A stretch of DNA of 64,000 nt from Bursaphelenchus xylophilus (taxonomy: Eukaryota > Nematoda > Chromadorea > Rhabditida > Aphelenchoididae): assembly GCA_904066235.2 (NCBI GenBank), contig CAJFCV020000006.1:10726001-10790000 (forward strand), written 5' to 3'. Positions 50,553 to 62,110 of the stretch are shown here, one piece after another (the stretch's first letter is position 1; each line of letters starts with the position of its first letter). Position numbers and translations under genes: made by a program. The notes below the pieces were generated by a model that saw only the letters and a program-made list of their open reading frames with translations, was not told the DNA's origin and did not search any database.

Positions 50553-51852
50553 CAGGGTGCGCCAAAAAAAATGGACAAAAATAAAAACGGTTGTGTCTCG
50601 CCACGAAAACCGTAACGAGTAGGGAAAAAGATGCGATTACGACCGCAAAGGTCCCATTTGCAAACCCCTTAAATCTCTTTTTTCCATTCCCACCAGTTTT
50701 TTCAACATGGACAAAAAACCAAAGAGGTACTTAGTTGTGCCTTTATTTTCTATAGAATTTTCTCGGAAGAAAATAGTTTGACGTTGTGGTTCTCTCGGTA
50801 CAACTGTAACCCGAGCTTCGGATAAGTTCGAGGATGTTGATAGCGTCCAGAAGTTTCTAGGGAGTGATAAGCCCAGGACAGAAAAAACTCCGGCTCGGAA
50901 GAAGAGCATCGGAAGTCGGAGTGACCCAGATCCTTGCAGATCTTTGGAGCGAATGGCTTCTGAATTGAATATCTCGGAGTTGTCGGTCATAAGAATTGTA
51001 AAAACCGACATGAGGTGTTCCTCATATTTTATTCTACGTGGGCTATGCGTTGATTCTACAGAAAAATGCAAGGCGCGGCTCCAGTGCGTCCAAAACTTGA
51101 GAACAGAAGCCCCTGACACGGTCGTTTGCACGAGTATCCACCGTTTCCGCTTTGAGCCCTCGGCGCTCCGCCGAAAACGCAGGTTTAAGCTTGAAACTTC
51201 TTGACGCTATAGAAGAGACGTAGATTTATTCAGGATAGGCTGTTTGAGCCAGTTAGAGCTAACGGCGGGTTTGCAGCGTATCTTTTAAGAAAATCATCCA
51301 TTTTTCGTCCAAAATTTTGAAATTTTGTCACTACCTCGAAGCATGATGATGCCGGAAAGTTAAAAATCGGTGTGTTTAGTACGTACTCGGTCGGGTAACA
51401 ACCCAAAGCTTAACAGTTATCCAAAGCCTAATCAGTTTCTCACTACAAAATTTTTTCTGGTTTTCGAAGTTTTGAGTTTTATTTTTTTGCCTCAGCAACG
51501 CAAGTTTGGATGTCCGTGGCATTGAAATGTAAAGTTACTATTATTATTCCTTTGCATATGTGATAGCACTCGTCTTAACGTATTCGGCAACTTTTATTTG
51601 AGGTTTTGGTGACGGCTCAAAAAATATTTATGCCTGATTTTCCAAAGGACCCATTTTCGAGAATTGTGATCGGGACATGGTCAACTTGAACCCCCGAGAA
51701 AAAAAGTTGCAGTAAAGTTATACCTCCGTTCTTATCGTGAATATACTGTTTGAACATCGCTATTTATTGGACCAAAACGTTTCCCCAAATAATCCATCCC
51801 AAGAGCCAGATATCTGCAAAAAATTTTTGTCCATTTTTTTTGGCGCACCCTG
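50553..51852 (+). mobile_element. mariner/Tc1-like DNA transposon, degenerate, with intact inverted ends and TA duplication
   Basis: The ends CAGGGTGCGCCAAAAAAAAT (50553) and the inverted ATTTTTTTTGGCGCACCCTG (to 51852) match for over 25 bases, and TA flanks both sides, as expected for insertion into a TA dinucleotide. The element is 1300 bp, the usual mariner length. An ATCTCCTAT word lies outside each end in inverted orientation, so the element sits in a small palindromic site or its ends extend a little further. Confidence 0.88.
50709..51203 (+). pseudogene. Broken mariner-type transposase, N-terminal DNA-binding half
   Basis: The most readable part (about 50850-51115) has PRTEKTPARKKSIG (the AT-hook-like linker), RSLERMASELNISELSVIRI (second helix-turn-helix, compare RRSMRKMARELNIS in active relatives) and VDSTEKCKARLQC. 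After TVV the frame loses the FSDEK catalytic block and reaches a stop at 51203. Frames before 50850 are shifted. Catalytic Asp residues are not recognisable. A long minus-strand frame (50637-51131) is its antisense shadow. Confidence 0.75.
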
Positions 51853-52440
51853 TATATAGGAGATTTCAAAAAAATCTGAAGGGTACCCTGTATTTTACAA
51901 GCAGTTTTTTTAAATCCAAAAAATCTTTAATTTTTTCTATTTTTTTACCCAAAACCCCCAAAAAAGTGCTTGAAAATCGCTCATTTCCCCCCAACGCACA
52001 TGTTTAACAAGTCCCAGCGGTGTGCCGGCAGTTGAAAGCGGCCCAAAACAATGGCCGAAACCATCAAATGACTTCCTGCCACCCATTTCTAATTGCAAGC
52101 CCAGACACAAGGTTTTCCCTCCAAGAAAAACGCGTTTTTTTCGGAAAAACCCACAGACTGGAGGAAATTCGTGAGAGAATTGCCTTAGGGGAGGGGAAAA
52201 CAGGACAAACCTGGGGTTTGGTGGCTAAAAAAGCCAGAATTTTTGATTAAAAAGAGGAGAATTGAGGTAAAGTAAGGTGTAAATAGTAATAAAAGCGTGT
52301 TTAGAAGCCTGGAGATAAACTTATTTTGGGTTGAAAATAATTTTTAGACGTGAAATTTGCATATTTTCATCAAAATTTATATTCGTCAAAAAATTTGAAA
52401 AAAAAAAAATTTTTTTTTTATAAAAAATTTTTTTTTTCCA
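51853..52440. other. Spacer with a GC-richer patch
   Basis: 51990-52230 is GC-richer (AGTCCCAGCGGTGTGCCGGC, TTGCCTTAGGGGAGGGG). No exon with splice sites. Poly-A/T from 52380. Confidence 0.35.
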
Positions 52441-52645
52441 ATTTTCCTGAAATTTGGCAGAAATGCTTTACATAGTTTACATATCAATCCCTGAAAATTT
52501 TAGCTCAAAATTTACAGGGAGACCCGAGATATTCAACAACCTTTACGAGAGAGTACAGAAAATGAGGAGAGACGGTTAGAGAAAAGACCTTTTTTTTGAT
52601 GTCTCTTTGTCGATTTCGCTAGGAAAAAGGTTTTTTTGGACGTTT
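52440..52645. mobile_element. Fragment of foldback element family 3
   Basis: CCTGAAAATTTTAGCTCAAA, ACCCGAGATATTCAACAACC, GAGAGTACAGAAAATGAGGA and GAGACGGTTAGAGAAAAGAC follow the family 3 arm in + orientation. One arm only. Confidence 0.6.
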
Positions 52646-53255
52646 TGATAAAAAATATTTATAAATGAAAAGACCAAGGCTAATTTTATAAAGTTTAAAA
52701 ACAAAATTTTTAGTAAATCGTCTAGTACAATATAAAAAAAGCTCTAAAAATTTTGGAAATTTTTGAAAAAAATACAGTCTTATTGATCAATATGACGGAA
52801 GTAGCGTATTTTACCCAAAATAAAAGAAAATTTCACGAAAAATTTGTCTAGTACAATATAAAAACTAAGATTTTTTTTATTAAATCTGATGTAAAACGTC
52901 GTAAAAAGACATTTTAAATATTTATTAATCAATTTCACGTCCAATTTTATCCTTTTTACCACTTAATTTATCAAAAATCATCTAATACAATATAAAATTT
53001 TTTTGAAAAAAAATAATTTTTTGGCCGCCAAATTGATAACTAGTATTTTATACGTGACATACGAGTTCTAATCGACGTATTTTACCCCAAAAAATAAAAA
53101 AATCTATCAAAATTTTGTCAAGTACAATATCACCTCAAATTCCTCTCAAAAAACGAGTCAAACCCCACTCAAAACTCATCCATCCCACCGCAAAACACTA
53201 GTTAATTACAAATTCCAGCCGCAGCCATTCGAATATCGAAGCCGTATTCATCAGA
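52646..53255. repeat. AT-rich DNA with a repeated CTAGTACAATATAAA motif
   Basis: The motif occurs near 52720, 52847, 52979 (CTAATACAATATAAAA) and 53130 (CAAGTACAATAT), about 130 bases apart, with GTATTTTAC near 52805 and 53080. Also present near 10308, 42256 and 63778. Confidence 0.6.
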
Positions 53256-53545
53256 ATCACGCATTCAAGCGATCCTTTCCGTCTTTTTATTAGTCACTGA
53301 GAAGAGAGAAAAAAAAATTTTCTCTTCTTTTTCATATTTTTACCCCTGCGGGCTTTTTTCGACGGTCAAGAAAGAAAAGAGAGCCGAGATTTCGAAGCCA
53401 AAGGCCATTATTACAAAGAAGGCGAGCTGTTGCCCCGCCGGCGATGAAACGTCGAGATGACTACGAAAGGCGGGCGAGGAAACGAAAAAGGACCGTAAAG
53501 GGAGCGTATTTGGTTTAGATAAGGATTATTTTTACTGATAAGATC
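53256..53545. other. GC-richer island
   Basis: AAGAGAGAAAAAAAAATTTT faces TTCTCTTCTTTTTC, then CCCCTGCGGGCTTTTTTCGA, GTTGCCCCGCCGGCGATGAA and GGCGGGCGAGGAAACG. No exon structure seen. Confidence 0.35.
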
Positions 53546-53549
53546 GAAT

Positions 53550-54560
53550 TTGGAGAGAAAAATTTTACACTGCAAAAATAATTTTTGGTTGCACGGTGCA
53601 AAAAAGTTTTTAAAAATTTCGCACAGTGCAATGAGAAAAAAAAATTACTGCACGGTGCAAAAAAAATTGAGAAATATCGCACGGTGCAAAAAATTTTTTG
53701 AGAAGTTTCGCACCGCGGTGCACCGTGCAATGAGAAAAAAATTTACCTGCACGGTGCAAAAAATATTTTTCGTAACTTCGCACAGTGCAAAAACCAAAAA
53801 AATATTTTTTTTGTTGCACGGTGCAAAAAAATATTTTGAGAAATTTCGCACAGTGCCAAAATTTTGGAGAAATTTTGCATTGTGCAATGAGCAAAAAATT
53901 TCATTGCACGGTGCAAAAAAATGCTTTTGTAACTTTTTGGTCGCACAGTGCAAAAGCCGAAAAAATAATTTTTTGTTGCACGGTGCAAAAATTTTGGGGA
54001 CATTTTTCACTGTGCAAACAGAAAAAAATTTACTGCACGGTGCAAAAAATATCTTTTGTAACTCTTTTGTCGCACAGTGCAAAAACCGAAAAAATGCAAA
54101 AAAAACTCTTTGGTTGCACAGTGCAAAGCCAAAAAACAAATTTTTGGTTGCACATTTCATTGCACGGTGCAAAAAATATTCGACGTGACTTTTGTGCAAA
54201 AAATATTTTTCGTAGCAAAATTAAAAATATGCAAAATTTTTTTCAAACTTTTTTGTTGCACTCTGCAGAAATTGCACACAAAAGTTTATTGCACAGTGCG
54301 AAAAAATTTTAGAAAATTTCGCACTGTGCAGAAGAAATTTTGAGAAATTTTGCACTGTGCAATGAGCAAAAAAAATTGATTGCACAGTGCAAAAAAATAT
54401 ATCAAAATTTACTGCACAGGGCTTGTAGAAAAAAGATCAAAAAATAAAGAAAAAAGTGAAAATAATTTTTTTTTTAATTTTCTTGTTGCACAGTGCGAAT
54501 AGTTTAGAGAAATTTTGCACTGTGCAATGAGCAAAAAATTTGAGTGTACAATACAAAAAA
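53550..54560. repeat. Dense array alternating GCACGGTGC and GCACAGTGC, about every 30-37 bp
   Basis: From about 53590 to 54180 sites of the form TTGCACGGTGCAAAAA alternate with CGCACAGTGCAA; from 54260 only the A/T-centred GCACAGTGC and GCACTGTGC remain. Long frames on both strands (up to 212 residues) are translations of the repeat (HCA, CTV, FAPC) and not genes. Confidence 0.88.
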
Positions 54561-56840
54561 AAGTTTTTTTTTTAATAAAATCCTCTAAACAGGTCAAATT
54601 TTATTTCCCCAAAAATTTATATTAGTTTGAAAATTTCAACATAAGACGTATTTTACCAATCAAAAAATTCAAAAACTCTCCAAAATCTAGCCTCAAAACT
54701 CCCCTCGACCCGAAAGAGGGAGGTTTTGGCTGCTCACGCGTAAAAAGGTTGTTGCCCGGAGGGCGCGACAACCCCCGTCGAAGAGATTAGCCTCGGCGAG
54801 GGACCGAGGAAGATATAAAAAAAGGTCACTCGCCGGCGATTTTCCGCACGCTTTTTATGCGAGAAATGGGGAAAAGTTGGGGAATAAAGATGAAAAATTT
54901 GAATAACGGAGCGAAAAAGAGGCGAGAAATTTTAAACAAAATTTTTATTGACAAACTATAATAAAACAATAAAAAAAAACGTATTTTACAAAAAATGCAA
55001 ATTATTAATTTTTTAGTTTTAAAAATTTTTTTTATTTTTTATTTTCTATTTTATTATGTTTTTCCATTTCCATAGTAATACGTTTTAAAAACCGTATTTT
55101 ACAAGTATACCTTTTTTCTAAAAAATTAAAAAGAATTCTAAAAAATAATAGTTTGCAAAAATACTTTTTTTTTGGATTTTTTTAAAATAACAGAAAAGAA
55201 TTCAAGTAACTATGTAAGACAAATTTTGTTGGTTTAGAAGTTCTCGGCATTTTTACCCTCAAAACGGTCGTAAATTCGAAAAAAATGGGAAAAAGGAAGT
55301 TTAATCTGGTAAAGTAATTGGAAAAAATTCAAAAAGTAAAGGTTTCGGGTCTAAAAATAATCAAAAAATTCCACAAATTGAAACAAAAGTAATTAATATT
55401 TTTTTTGAAAATAAATAATGACCACGGCTTTCGTATTTTACTTTCTCTTTCCTTTGTAAAAAAATTTTTTTATTTATTTTTTATATTTTTCCTTGTTCGG
55501 TTTAGGCAAACTAGCCCTGAAGAGCCCGTATTTTACCCAAGAAAACTTTTAAAGTCCTTAATCTTAAAAAAATCGAGTTTTCTCGGTCAAAAAACATAAA
55601 AAATGAGCAAAAATCGGCAAAATAAAAGTCGGAATTTACATTCAATGTCCGGGGTATTGATGGAGTTTTTATAATTTTTGATGAAACAGTTCCAAAGGCT
55701 TATAATTTCATTCTTTTTTTATTAAAAAAAATTTAAAATAAAAAAAAATTATTTTTTTTTTCAAAAAATACAACTATAATGGACGTATTTTACCAGACAT
55801 TTTTTTATTTTTTCAAAAACAAATCTATTTTTATCCTTTTTTTAATCATTTTTTCCATATTTTTATATTACACTTGACCTTCTGCTCTAAAAATTCCCCC
55901 AAAATCGGCAAAACCCCTCCAAAAACAAATCCTAAACCCCCATAAAATCGCGACATCTGTCGCTGTCTCTTTTATTTTTGCGACAAATCCTTGTAAATCA
56001 TTGAAAATTATCGCAAAAATATAAAAAAGTAAAAAAATTTTTATAAAACTGATGTCTCTAAAACAAACTCAATTGCAGAGATCGAATGGCAAAGTCAATC
56101 CGTAAATTTAGATGGATCATCCACGAGGGCTCTCGAGATGTTTGGCCGGGGGAAATCATGGCCAATTGCCAGCCCATTAAAGAGTTTTGATTTGTTTTTT
56201 TTTTTGGAGGGGAAGTAGTTGGTTTTGAGAGGAAAAAATGGGATTTTTTGGGGGAAAAAGTGGAAATTTGTAGATGGAATAGGCAAATTAAATAAGAATA
56301 GACATTTAAAAGTAAATTTGAGAGAAATTTTTTTTGGTAAAATACGGTTTTTGACATTTTTTTCGTAAAAACACAATTTTTAGCCAAGAAATTGCAAAAA
56401 ATCTGAAAAAAGGCTCTATTTTGGGCCAAATTAATTACAATGATTATCATTAATACTAATTACAAGGTCCGTAAAATACTGTAGAATCCAGATCGTCCAG
56501 AAAATTGCCGCTTTTTTATCAAAAAATAGGATTTTCGTCGAGAAAAGTCGGAAAATCATGTTTCTATCGATTTTCAAGGTAAAATACGAATTGAGGATTT
56601 ATGATATCTATAGTAAATTATAGAGACAGCCACAACGGACGTCTGAACATTATTTACCAAAAAGAAATTTCCATTTTGATCTTGCAAATATCAAAAAAAA
56701 AAACTCCAAATTTACGATGAATACATGTAAAGATAGCTCCGATCTAGGCCTATAAAAAAGTTTTCATGCTGAAAAAATTATTATTCCAGCTTTTTTGATT
56801 GGATTCCAGCTCGACAACGCCTTTTTTACAGGTCCAAATT
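54561..56840. other. AT-rich spacer with one GC-rich island
   Basis: 54705-54870 is GC-rich (AGGTTGTTGCCCGGAGGGCG, CGGCGAGGGACCGAGGAAG) and includes ATATAAAAAAAGG. The remainder is poly-A/T rich with scattered GTATTTTAC; 56060-56450 has a 130-residue minus frame of low complexity (Lys/Phe/Pro) with no splice context. No gene supported. Confidence 0.35.
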
Positions 56841-56844
56841 ACTT

Positions 56845-57310
56845 TATAAAGCCTCAGAACACAATGCCAAAACTGGCGGGAAATTTGAATTTTTAAATTT
56901 TCAAATATTCCTAAAGGCGATCTCATGCTATTTAACTCTTTATTCTGTCGGTCTAGTCGTATTTTACCATCTAAAAATCCTTTTCTACACCTATAGAACA
57001 CAATGCCAAAACTGGCGGGAAATTTGAATTTTTGGACTTAAAAATGTTTCTACAGGCGATTTCATGCTATCTTATGTCTTATTCTTTTCATTTAGTCACA
57101 TTTTACCACACAAAAACCCATTCCTACACCTATAGAACACAATGCCAAAACTGGCGGGAAATTTGAATTTTGCACTTAAAAATGTTTCTACAGGCGATTT
57201 CATGCTATCTTATGTCTTATTCTTTTCGTTTAATCACATTTTACCACACAAAAACCCATTTTTACACCTATAGAACACAATGCCAAAACTGGCGGGAAAT
57301 TTTAAATTTT
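56845..57310 (-). repeat. Tandem array of the GCCAATTTTGGCATTCTG unit in reverse orientation
   Basis: AGAACACAATGCCAAAACTG followed by GCGGGAAATTTGAATTT recurs near 56860, 57000, 57137 and 57278, with TTTCTACAGGCGATTTCATG and CATTTTACCACACAAAAACC. Unit about 139 bp; the middle two are nearly identical. Confidence 0.8.
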
Positions 57311-58870
57311 GAATTTAAACCTATAAAAATCGACCTTCTCTTCATGCAAAATGACAGAACTGAGCTAGAAATCAAAAATGGGCGTATTTTAAAACGCCAA
57401 AATTAATTGAAAATAACAAAAATTTCAAAAATATTATCCATCCTGGCCAGACGCTGGTCCAAATCCCAACAATCCGGCTGCAAATCTCTTCCAAATTAGA
57501 AGCGGAAGATTTAACCCGCTGAAGGCCCCAAAGTCGAAGAACCATCCCCTCAGGAGCGAAATTAATTCGACGTTTTTCTTATCTCGCTTTTTTCGCATGG
57601 AGGGGAATGGAGAAGATGAATGGACTATACGATTTATTTTCACACAAAATCAAAAGAAATGGAGAGGGGGTTTGGACAAAGTAATGGCCAAAAAAACGGT
57701 TGGAATTTGGAGTATTTGTTTGATGTATGTATAAATTAAAAATAGAAATTTGAAGCCCTAAAGTAATTTAATTGGTGTTTTTAATCAAATTTTTGGCTTT
57801 ATCAAGTAAATTCTCTATACAAATAATAACAGAAAATCCTATAAAGTCCATAAATTGCAATTTGCGCTCAAAAAATTTTAAAAAATTCAAAAATTTAAAT
57901 TTCCCGCCATTTTTGGCATTCTGTTCTAATGGTCGGACATTGCCTAAAAATGGCAAAATAAGTCATTAAACGCTTCTAGCACATTGCCTCAATAAATAAG
58001 CAATCATCATACATCAAATCTGTTCTAGAACAAACAATTTTTTACTCCCCACATCAAATGTCTAAAACAATATAATTATTTTCCCGAATTAGCCCTCCAA
58101 TCCAAACATTTTTGTCTCAGTTTTCAAAGAAAACCATAGAAAATCCACAAATATTTTGTTACGAGCCCAAAATTAAGCAAAAAATTCAAAAATTCAAATT
58201 TCCCGCCATTTTTGGCATTCTGTTATAAGTGTCGGAAATGGCGTAAAAATGATAAAATAAGGTGTGCAGAGGTTCATAGACAAATTTAAAATGCAAGAAC
58301 AACGATTATGCAACGAATATTTTTAATAACAAACAACTTTTCTTAATCCCTATAGCAGGTGTCTAAAACAATATAATTTACATCCAAATCACCCCTCCAA
58401 CCCACAGTTTTGGCCTCTAGATTACTCCTACTTCTCCATGACACTTTCTATATACCCGCCTACCCTACAGTCTCATCAAAAACTACGTAAAAAGATCAAA
58501 AAATCCATGATCATCAAAAGTTTATGTTATTTTCCACCAAAAAAATAGAAAAATCGTCGGTTTTCCGTACAAAAATCGGCCAAAAATCATAAAACGGACC
58601 CACCGCCGTTTGACTCAGAAGTCGGACAAATTTTTCGCGAGGCATTATTCAGCGCCTGAGGGCTGTGAAACCAAAAAGATTTCTTTGGAATAATTTTTTC
58701 GATATAAAACTTGGGAAAGTCGTGTCAAAGAGTAATTAATCGCTCGGGAAAGCAAGTCAAATAATGGTTGATGTGAGCGAAGAGAGAGAGACTACCTTTT
58801 TTGGGGGTGTAAATAGTAGCTTTATTGTTTTTTGAGCCAGAAAAGTCCAAAAAAGGCGTTGGAAGCTAAA
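57311..58870. other. Spacer with GC islands and two solo copies of the CCCGCC unit
   Basis: 57430-57640 and 58590-58770 are GC-richer; the second has GCGCCTGAGGGCTGTG. Single TTTCCCGCCATTTTTGGCAT markers lie near 57898 and 58198. Otherwise AT-rich; GTCTAAAACAATATAA near 58060 and 58360. Confidence 0.4.
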
Positions 58871-59585
58871 ATTAAGCGATTTTTTAGGTAATAAACAGTA
58901 ATTTGAAGAGGAAAGTTACTTTTAAATTTGAGAATATGACATGATACAAAGATATGACGTCATTTACGACATTAAATTTGCATAATTTTGCGAGAAATTT
59001 CGAATGTTTCAATAAAAACCCCCTAAAATTACGTCTGATGACTAAAATAAGGTAAAATTGGTGTAAAAAAGACAGGAAATCAATACAACGTATTTTACAC
59101 TCATTATCCAAGCATTTGAGCACCTAGTTATTAGAGAAATAACCGATTTTTTCGTCGATTTTTCCCAAATTTTCGAAGAAAACACCAAAAAAACTGATTT
59201 TGATGACTTAAAAACAGTAAAATGGTGTCAAAAGAGGAACCATTTGAAGACAGCATGTTTTACACTTATTTTTCAAGCAATTGAGCTCCTTATTATTAGG
59301 AAAATCATTTATATTTTCTTTGGATTTTTTCGAAATTTCTAGGAAACCCTAAAAAAGTTGCTTTGCTGACCTAAAACAAGGTATTAAAATCGATGTCAAA
59401 TACAGGAAAGACACGAAGTAACGTATTTTACAAGAATTTTTCAAAGGATTTAGAGAATATTATCACAAATCTTATTGATTTTTTGTTAAAAATTTTAGAG
59501 ATTTTTAACTTTTCAAAACTTTTCTCCGGAAGTTTTTAGAAAAATTGTCGAAAATTCGATAAAAATCGGTCTAAAAATTAAGAAA
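58871..59585. repeat. Degenerate array, unit about 170-180 bp
   Basis: Three or four weak units near 59035, 59205 and 59375 share GACCTAAAACAAGGTA-like words, a GTCAAA/GGAA purine stretch, GTATTTTACACT and a TTTTTCAAGCAATTGAGC stretch. Non-coding. Confidence 0.5.
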
Positions 59586-59589
59586 AAAG

Positions 59590-60185
59590 TGCAAAATGAA
59601 TTGACACCGTGCAAAAACATAAGCTTTTTTACCCTAAAAAATTGCACTGTGCAAAAATGTAGGCCTATTTCAACTAGAAAACCGCACTGTGCAAAAATTT
59701 AAGCTTTTTACCAAAACAAAAAACTGCACTGTGCAAAAATATATTCTTTTTTACCCAAACAAAAGATTGCATTATGCAAAAATATAGGCTTATTTCAATT
59801 AGAAAACCGCACTGTGCAAAAATGTAGGCTTATTTACCCTAAGAAACTGCACCGTGCAAAATGTAGGCTTTCTTACCCAAACGAAAAATTGCAATGTGCA
59901 AAAATGCAGGAATTTCTACCATAAAAAACTGCACAGTGCAAAAAAATATAGGCTTATTTCGATTAGAAAACCGCACTGTGCAAAAATATAGGCTTTTTTA
60001 CCTTAAGAAACTGCACTGTGCAAAATGCAGGCTTATTGCAACTAGAAAAACCGCACTGTGCAAAAATGTAGGCTTATTTCAATTAGAAAACCGCACTGTG
60101 CGAAAATGTAAGCTTTTTTACCTTACAAAACTGCACTGTGCAAAAATGTAGGCTTATTCACCCTCACAAACTGCACTATGAAAAA
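59590..60185. repeat. Tandem array, about 14 units of 40 bp, one GCACTGTGC per unit
   Basis: Unit: CTGCACTGTGCAAAAATGTA followed by GGCTTATTT and CAATTAGAAAA or ACCCTAAGAAA, giving two alternating half-types. Palindromes lie near 59643, 59684, 59724, 59768, 59809, 59847, 59889, 59931, 59973, 60012, 60054, 60093, 60132 and 60172. An 85-residue + frame is a read-through of the repeat. Confidence 0.9.
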
Positions 60186-60600
60186 AAATCAGTTATCATA
60201 AAATCTATACGACCCAATCAATCCAAAAATAACCGATTTTTTGCTCGAAATTCCCAAAAAATCCCCATTTTTCTAAAAATTCTCAAGAATTCCCCCCAAA
60301 AAATTGTTTGAGCGTCCACCTGGAGGGGGTAAAATTCGGAAAAGAGCGAGGCGACGCAAGGTAAAGAGGACTCTCAACTCTGTAACTGTTTCTCTCTCCG
60401 CTCTTCGTGCCCCTTCCTTCGACCTCGATCAGAGTTCGAAAAACAATTCAAATCGCCCCGAAAAAGTGGATTGTGCTGGAAATGAGGGGAGTTACCGGGG
60501 GGAAATGTGATCGAATATGAGTGGTTGATGAGGCAGAGAGTCGATAAACTTCGGAAATAATTGATTTGGAGCTATAAAAAGGGAGTATATCATCAAAAAT
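60186..60600. other. GC-richer island
   Basis: 60305-60500 holds CGTCCACCTGGAGGGGGTAA, GCGAGGCGACGCAAGG and TCTCTCCGCTCTTCGTGCCC. No exon with splice sites on either strand. Confidence 0.35.
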
Positions 60601-61530
60601 TGCGAAAAACGATGATTTTTGCGAGTTCTTGCCTAAAATAAGGTGATTTAAGGCGATTTTCGGCAAAATTCAAACTCCCTGTTGTGGTAAAAGTAGCTAC
60701 AGATCTTACGGAATATCTACAATGCTCAAATTATTAAATTTGGAGACGTAAACAAAGGTAAATCATCAAAAAATTGCGAAAAATTATGATTTTTACGAGT
60801 TTTTACCTAAAATAAGGCAATTTTTAGGCACTCCTTGGCAAAATTCAGATGACCCGTTGTTGTAAAAGAAACTACAGACATTGGGGAATACCTACAATGT
60901 TCAAATTATTAAATTTGGAGCTGTAAAAAAAGGTAAATCATCAAAAAATTGCGAAAAATCATGATTTTTGCGAGTTTTTACCTAAAATAAGGTAATTTCA
61001 GGCGATTTTCGGCAAAATTCAGACTCCCTGTTGTAGAAAAAGTAGTCACAGAGTTTGAGGAATACATGCGATGTTCAAATTAATTGATTTGAAACTTGAA
61101 AAACAGGGTAAATCAATAAAAATTCCGAAAAATGAAGACTTTTACCTAAAATAAGGTAAGTTTAGGCGATTTTTGGAAAAATTCAGATGCCTTGTTGTTG
61201 TAAAAGTAGCTACAGAGCTTAAGGAATATTTACAATGTTCAAATTATTACATTTGGAGCTGCAAAAAAGGGTAAATCATCAAAAATTCCGAAAAATTATG
61301 ACTTTTGCCTAAAATAAGGTGATTTAACTTCATTTTCGGAAACATTCAGACGCTCTGTTGTAATAAAAGTAGCTACAGAACTCGAGGAATATCTACAATG
61401 TCTAACTTCACACAATATTTTGGAAAAATTTTCGTTTTCAGACATTTTCGGACAAAAATCCGTGTTTTTGCCTAAAATAAGGTAATTTTAAGTGTTTTTC
61501 GGAAAAATTCAGGTGCCCTATTGTCGTATA
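60600..61530. repeat. Tandem array, six units of about 165-175 bp
   Basis: Units share TTACCTAAAATAAGGTGATT, TTCGGCAAAATTCAGACTCC, CTGTTGTGGTAAAAGTAGCT, ATATCTACAATGTTCAAATT and GGTAAATCATCAAAAAATTG. Markers near 60629, 60806, 60980, 61143, 61310 and 61473. Confidence 0.85.
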
Positions 61531-62110
61531 AGTAACCAAAATATAAAAAGGCGTATTTTACCAGTCTTTATAAACCGTATTTCAAGGGTATACATTAGTT
61601 AAAACTGTTTTTAGTCATCTTTTTTCAAATTTAGACATTATTTTAGCCGTATTTTACCAAAAATTGTCTAAAAATTGATGTTTATGTACAATAAACTTGC
61701 AGTAACCTATTCTAAAATAAATTACGCCTATTTTTATACTACGCATTTACTCTGGAATCCGTATTTTACCTCTAAATCATCAAAATTTTCAATTTGTCCC
61801 AAAAATTCGAGCAAAAATTTTTCATTTTCCAACAAAAAATTCTCCCCGCTTCTGAGGTGGGGAATCCGAAGCCTCGCCGAAGGTCAGCGATTCCCCCAAC
61901 ACAGCGAGGCGAAAACGGAGAATGGATCTTGCGTAAGAGCGAACTTTTGAGGTCTTTTCTTTTCAAGGTGAAATGACTCGCCGCCGCCGCCGCTCTCTCG
62001 ACTTTTATGACGGGTATTGTGTTGACAGGACTGTTTACATTCGCCTCGAGGGGGCTCTTTTCGGTCGCTCTCAGCCCTCCGCCCAAACACGGGATTCATA
62101 TTTTGGTTGG
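61531..62110. other. Spacer with a GC-rich island
   Basis: AT-rich to 61840 with several GTATTTTACC motifs, then 61850-62095 GC-rich (GGCGAAAACGGAGAATGG, CTCGCCGCCGCCGCCGCTCT, CGCCTCGAGGGGGCTCTTTT). Frames of 60-104 residues are open without splice support. No gene called. Confidence 0.35.

Noticed and set aside
50637..51131. 164-residue minus frame
   Set aside because: Antisense of the degenerate mariner-type transposase; the + strand carries the recognisable helix-turn-helix.
53550..54312. 212- and 175-residue + frames and 184-residue minus frame
   Set aside because: All are translations of a short-period array lacking stop codons by composition.
59894..60151. 85-residue + frame, and a CRISPR-like look
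   Set aside because: It is a 40-bp tandem repeat; the spacers repeat too, and the genome is eukaryotic, so neither a gene nor a CRISPR array.
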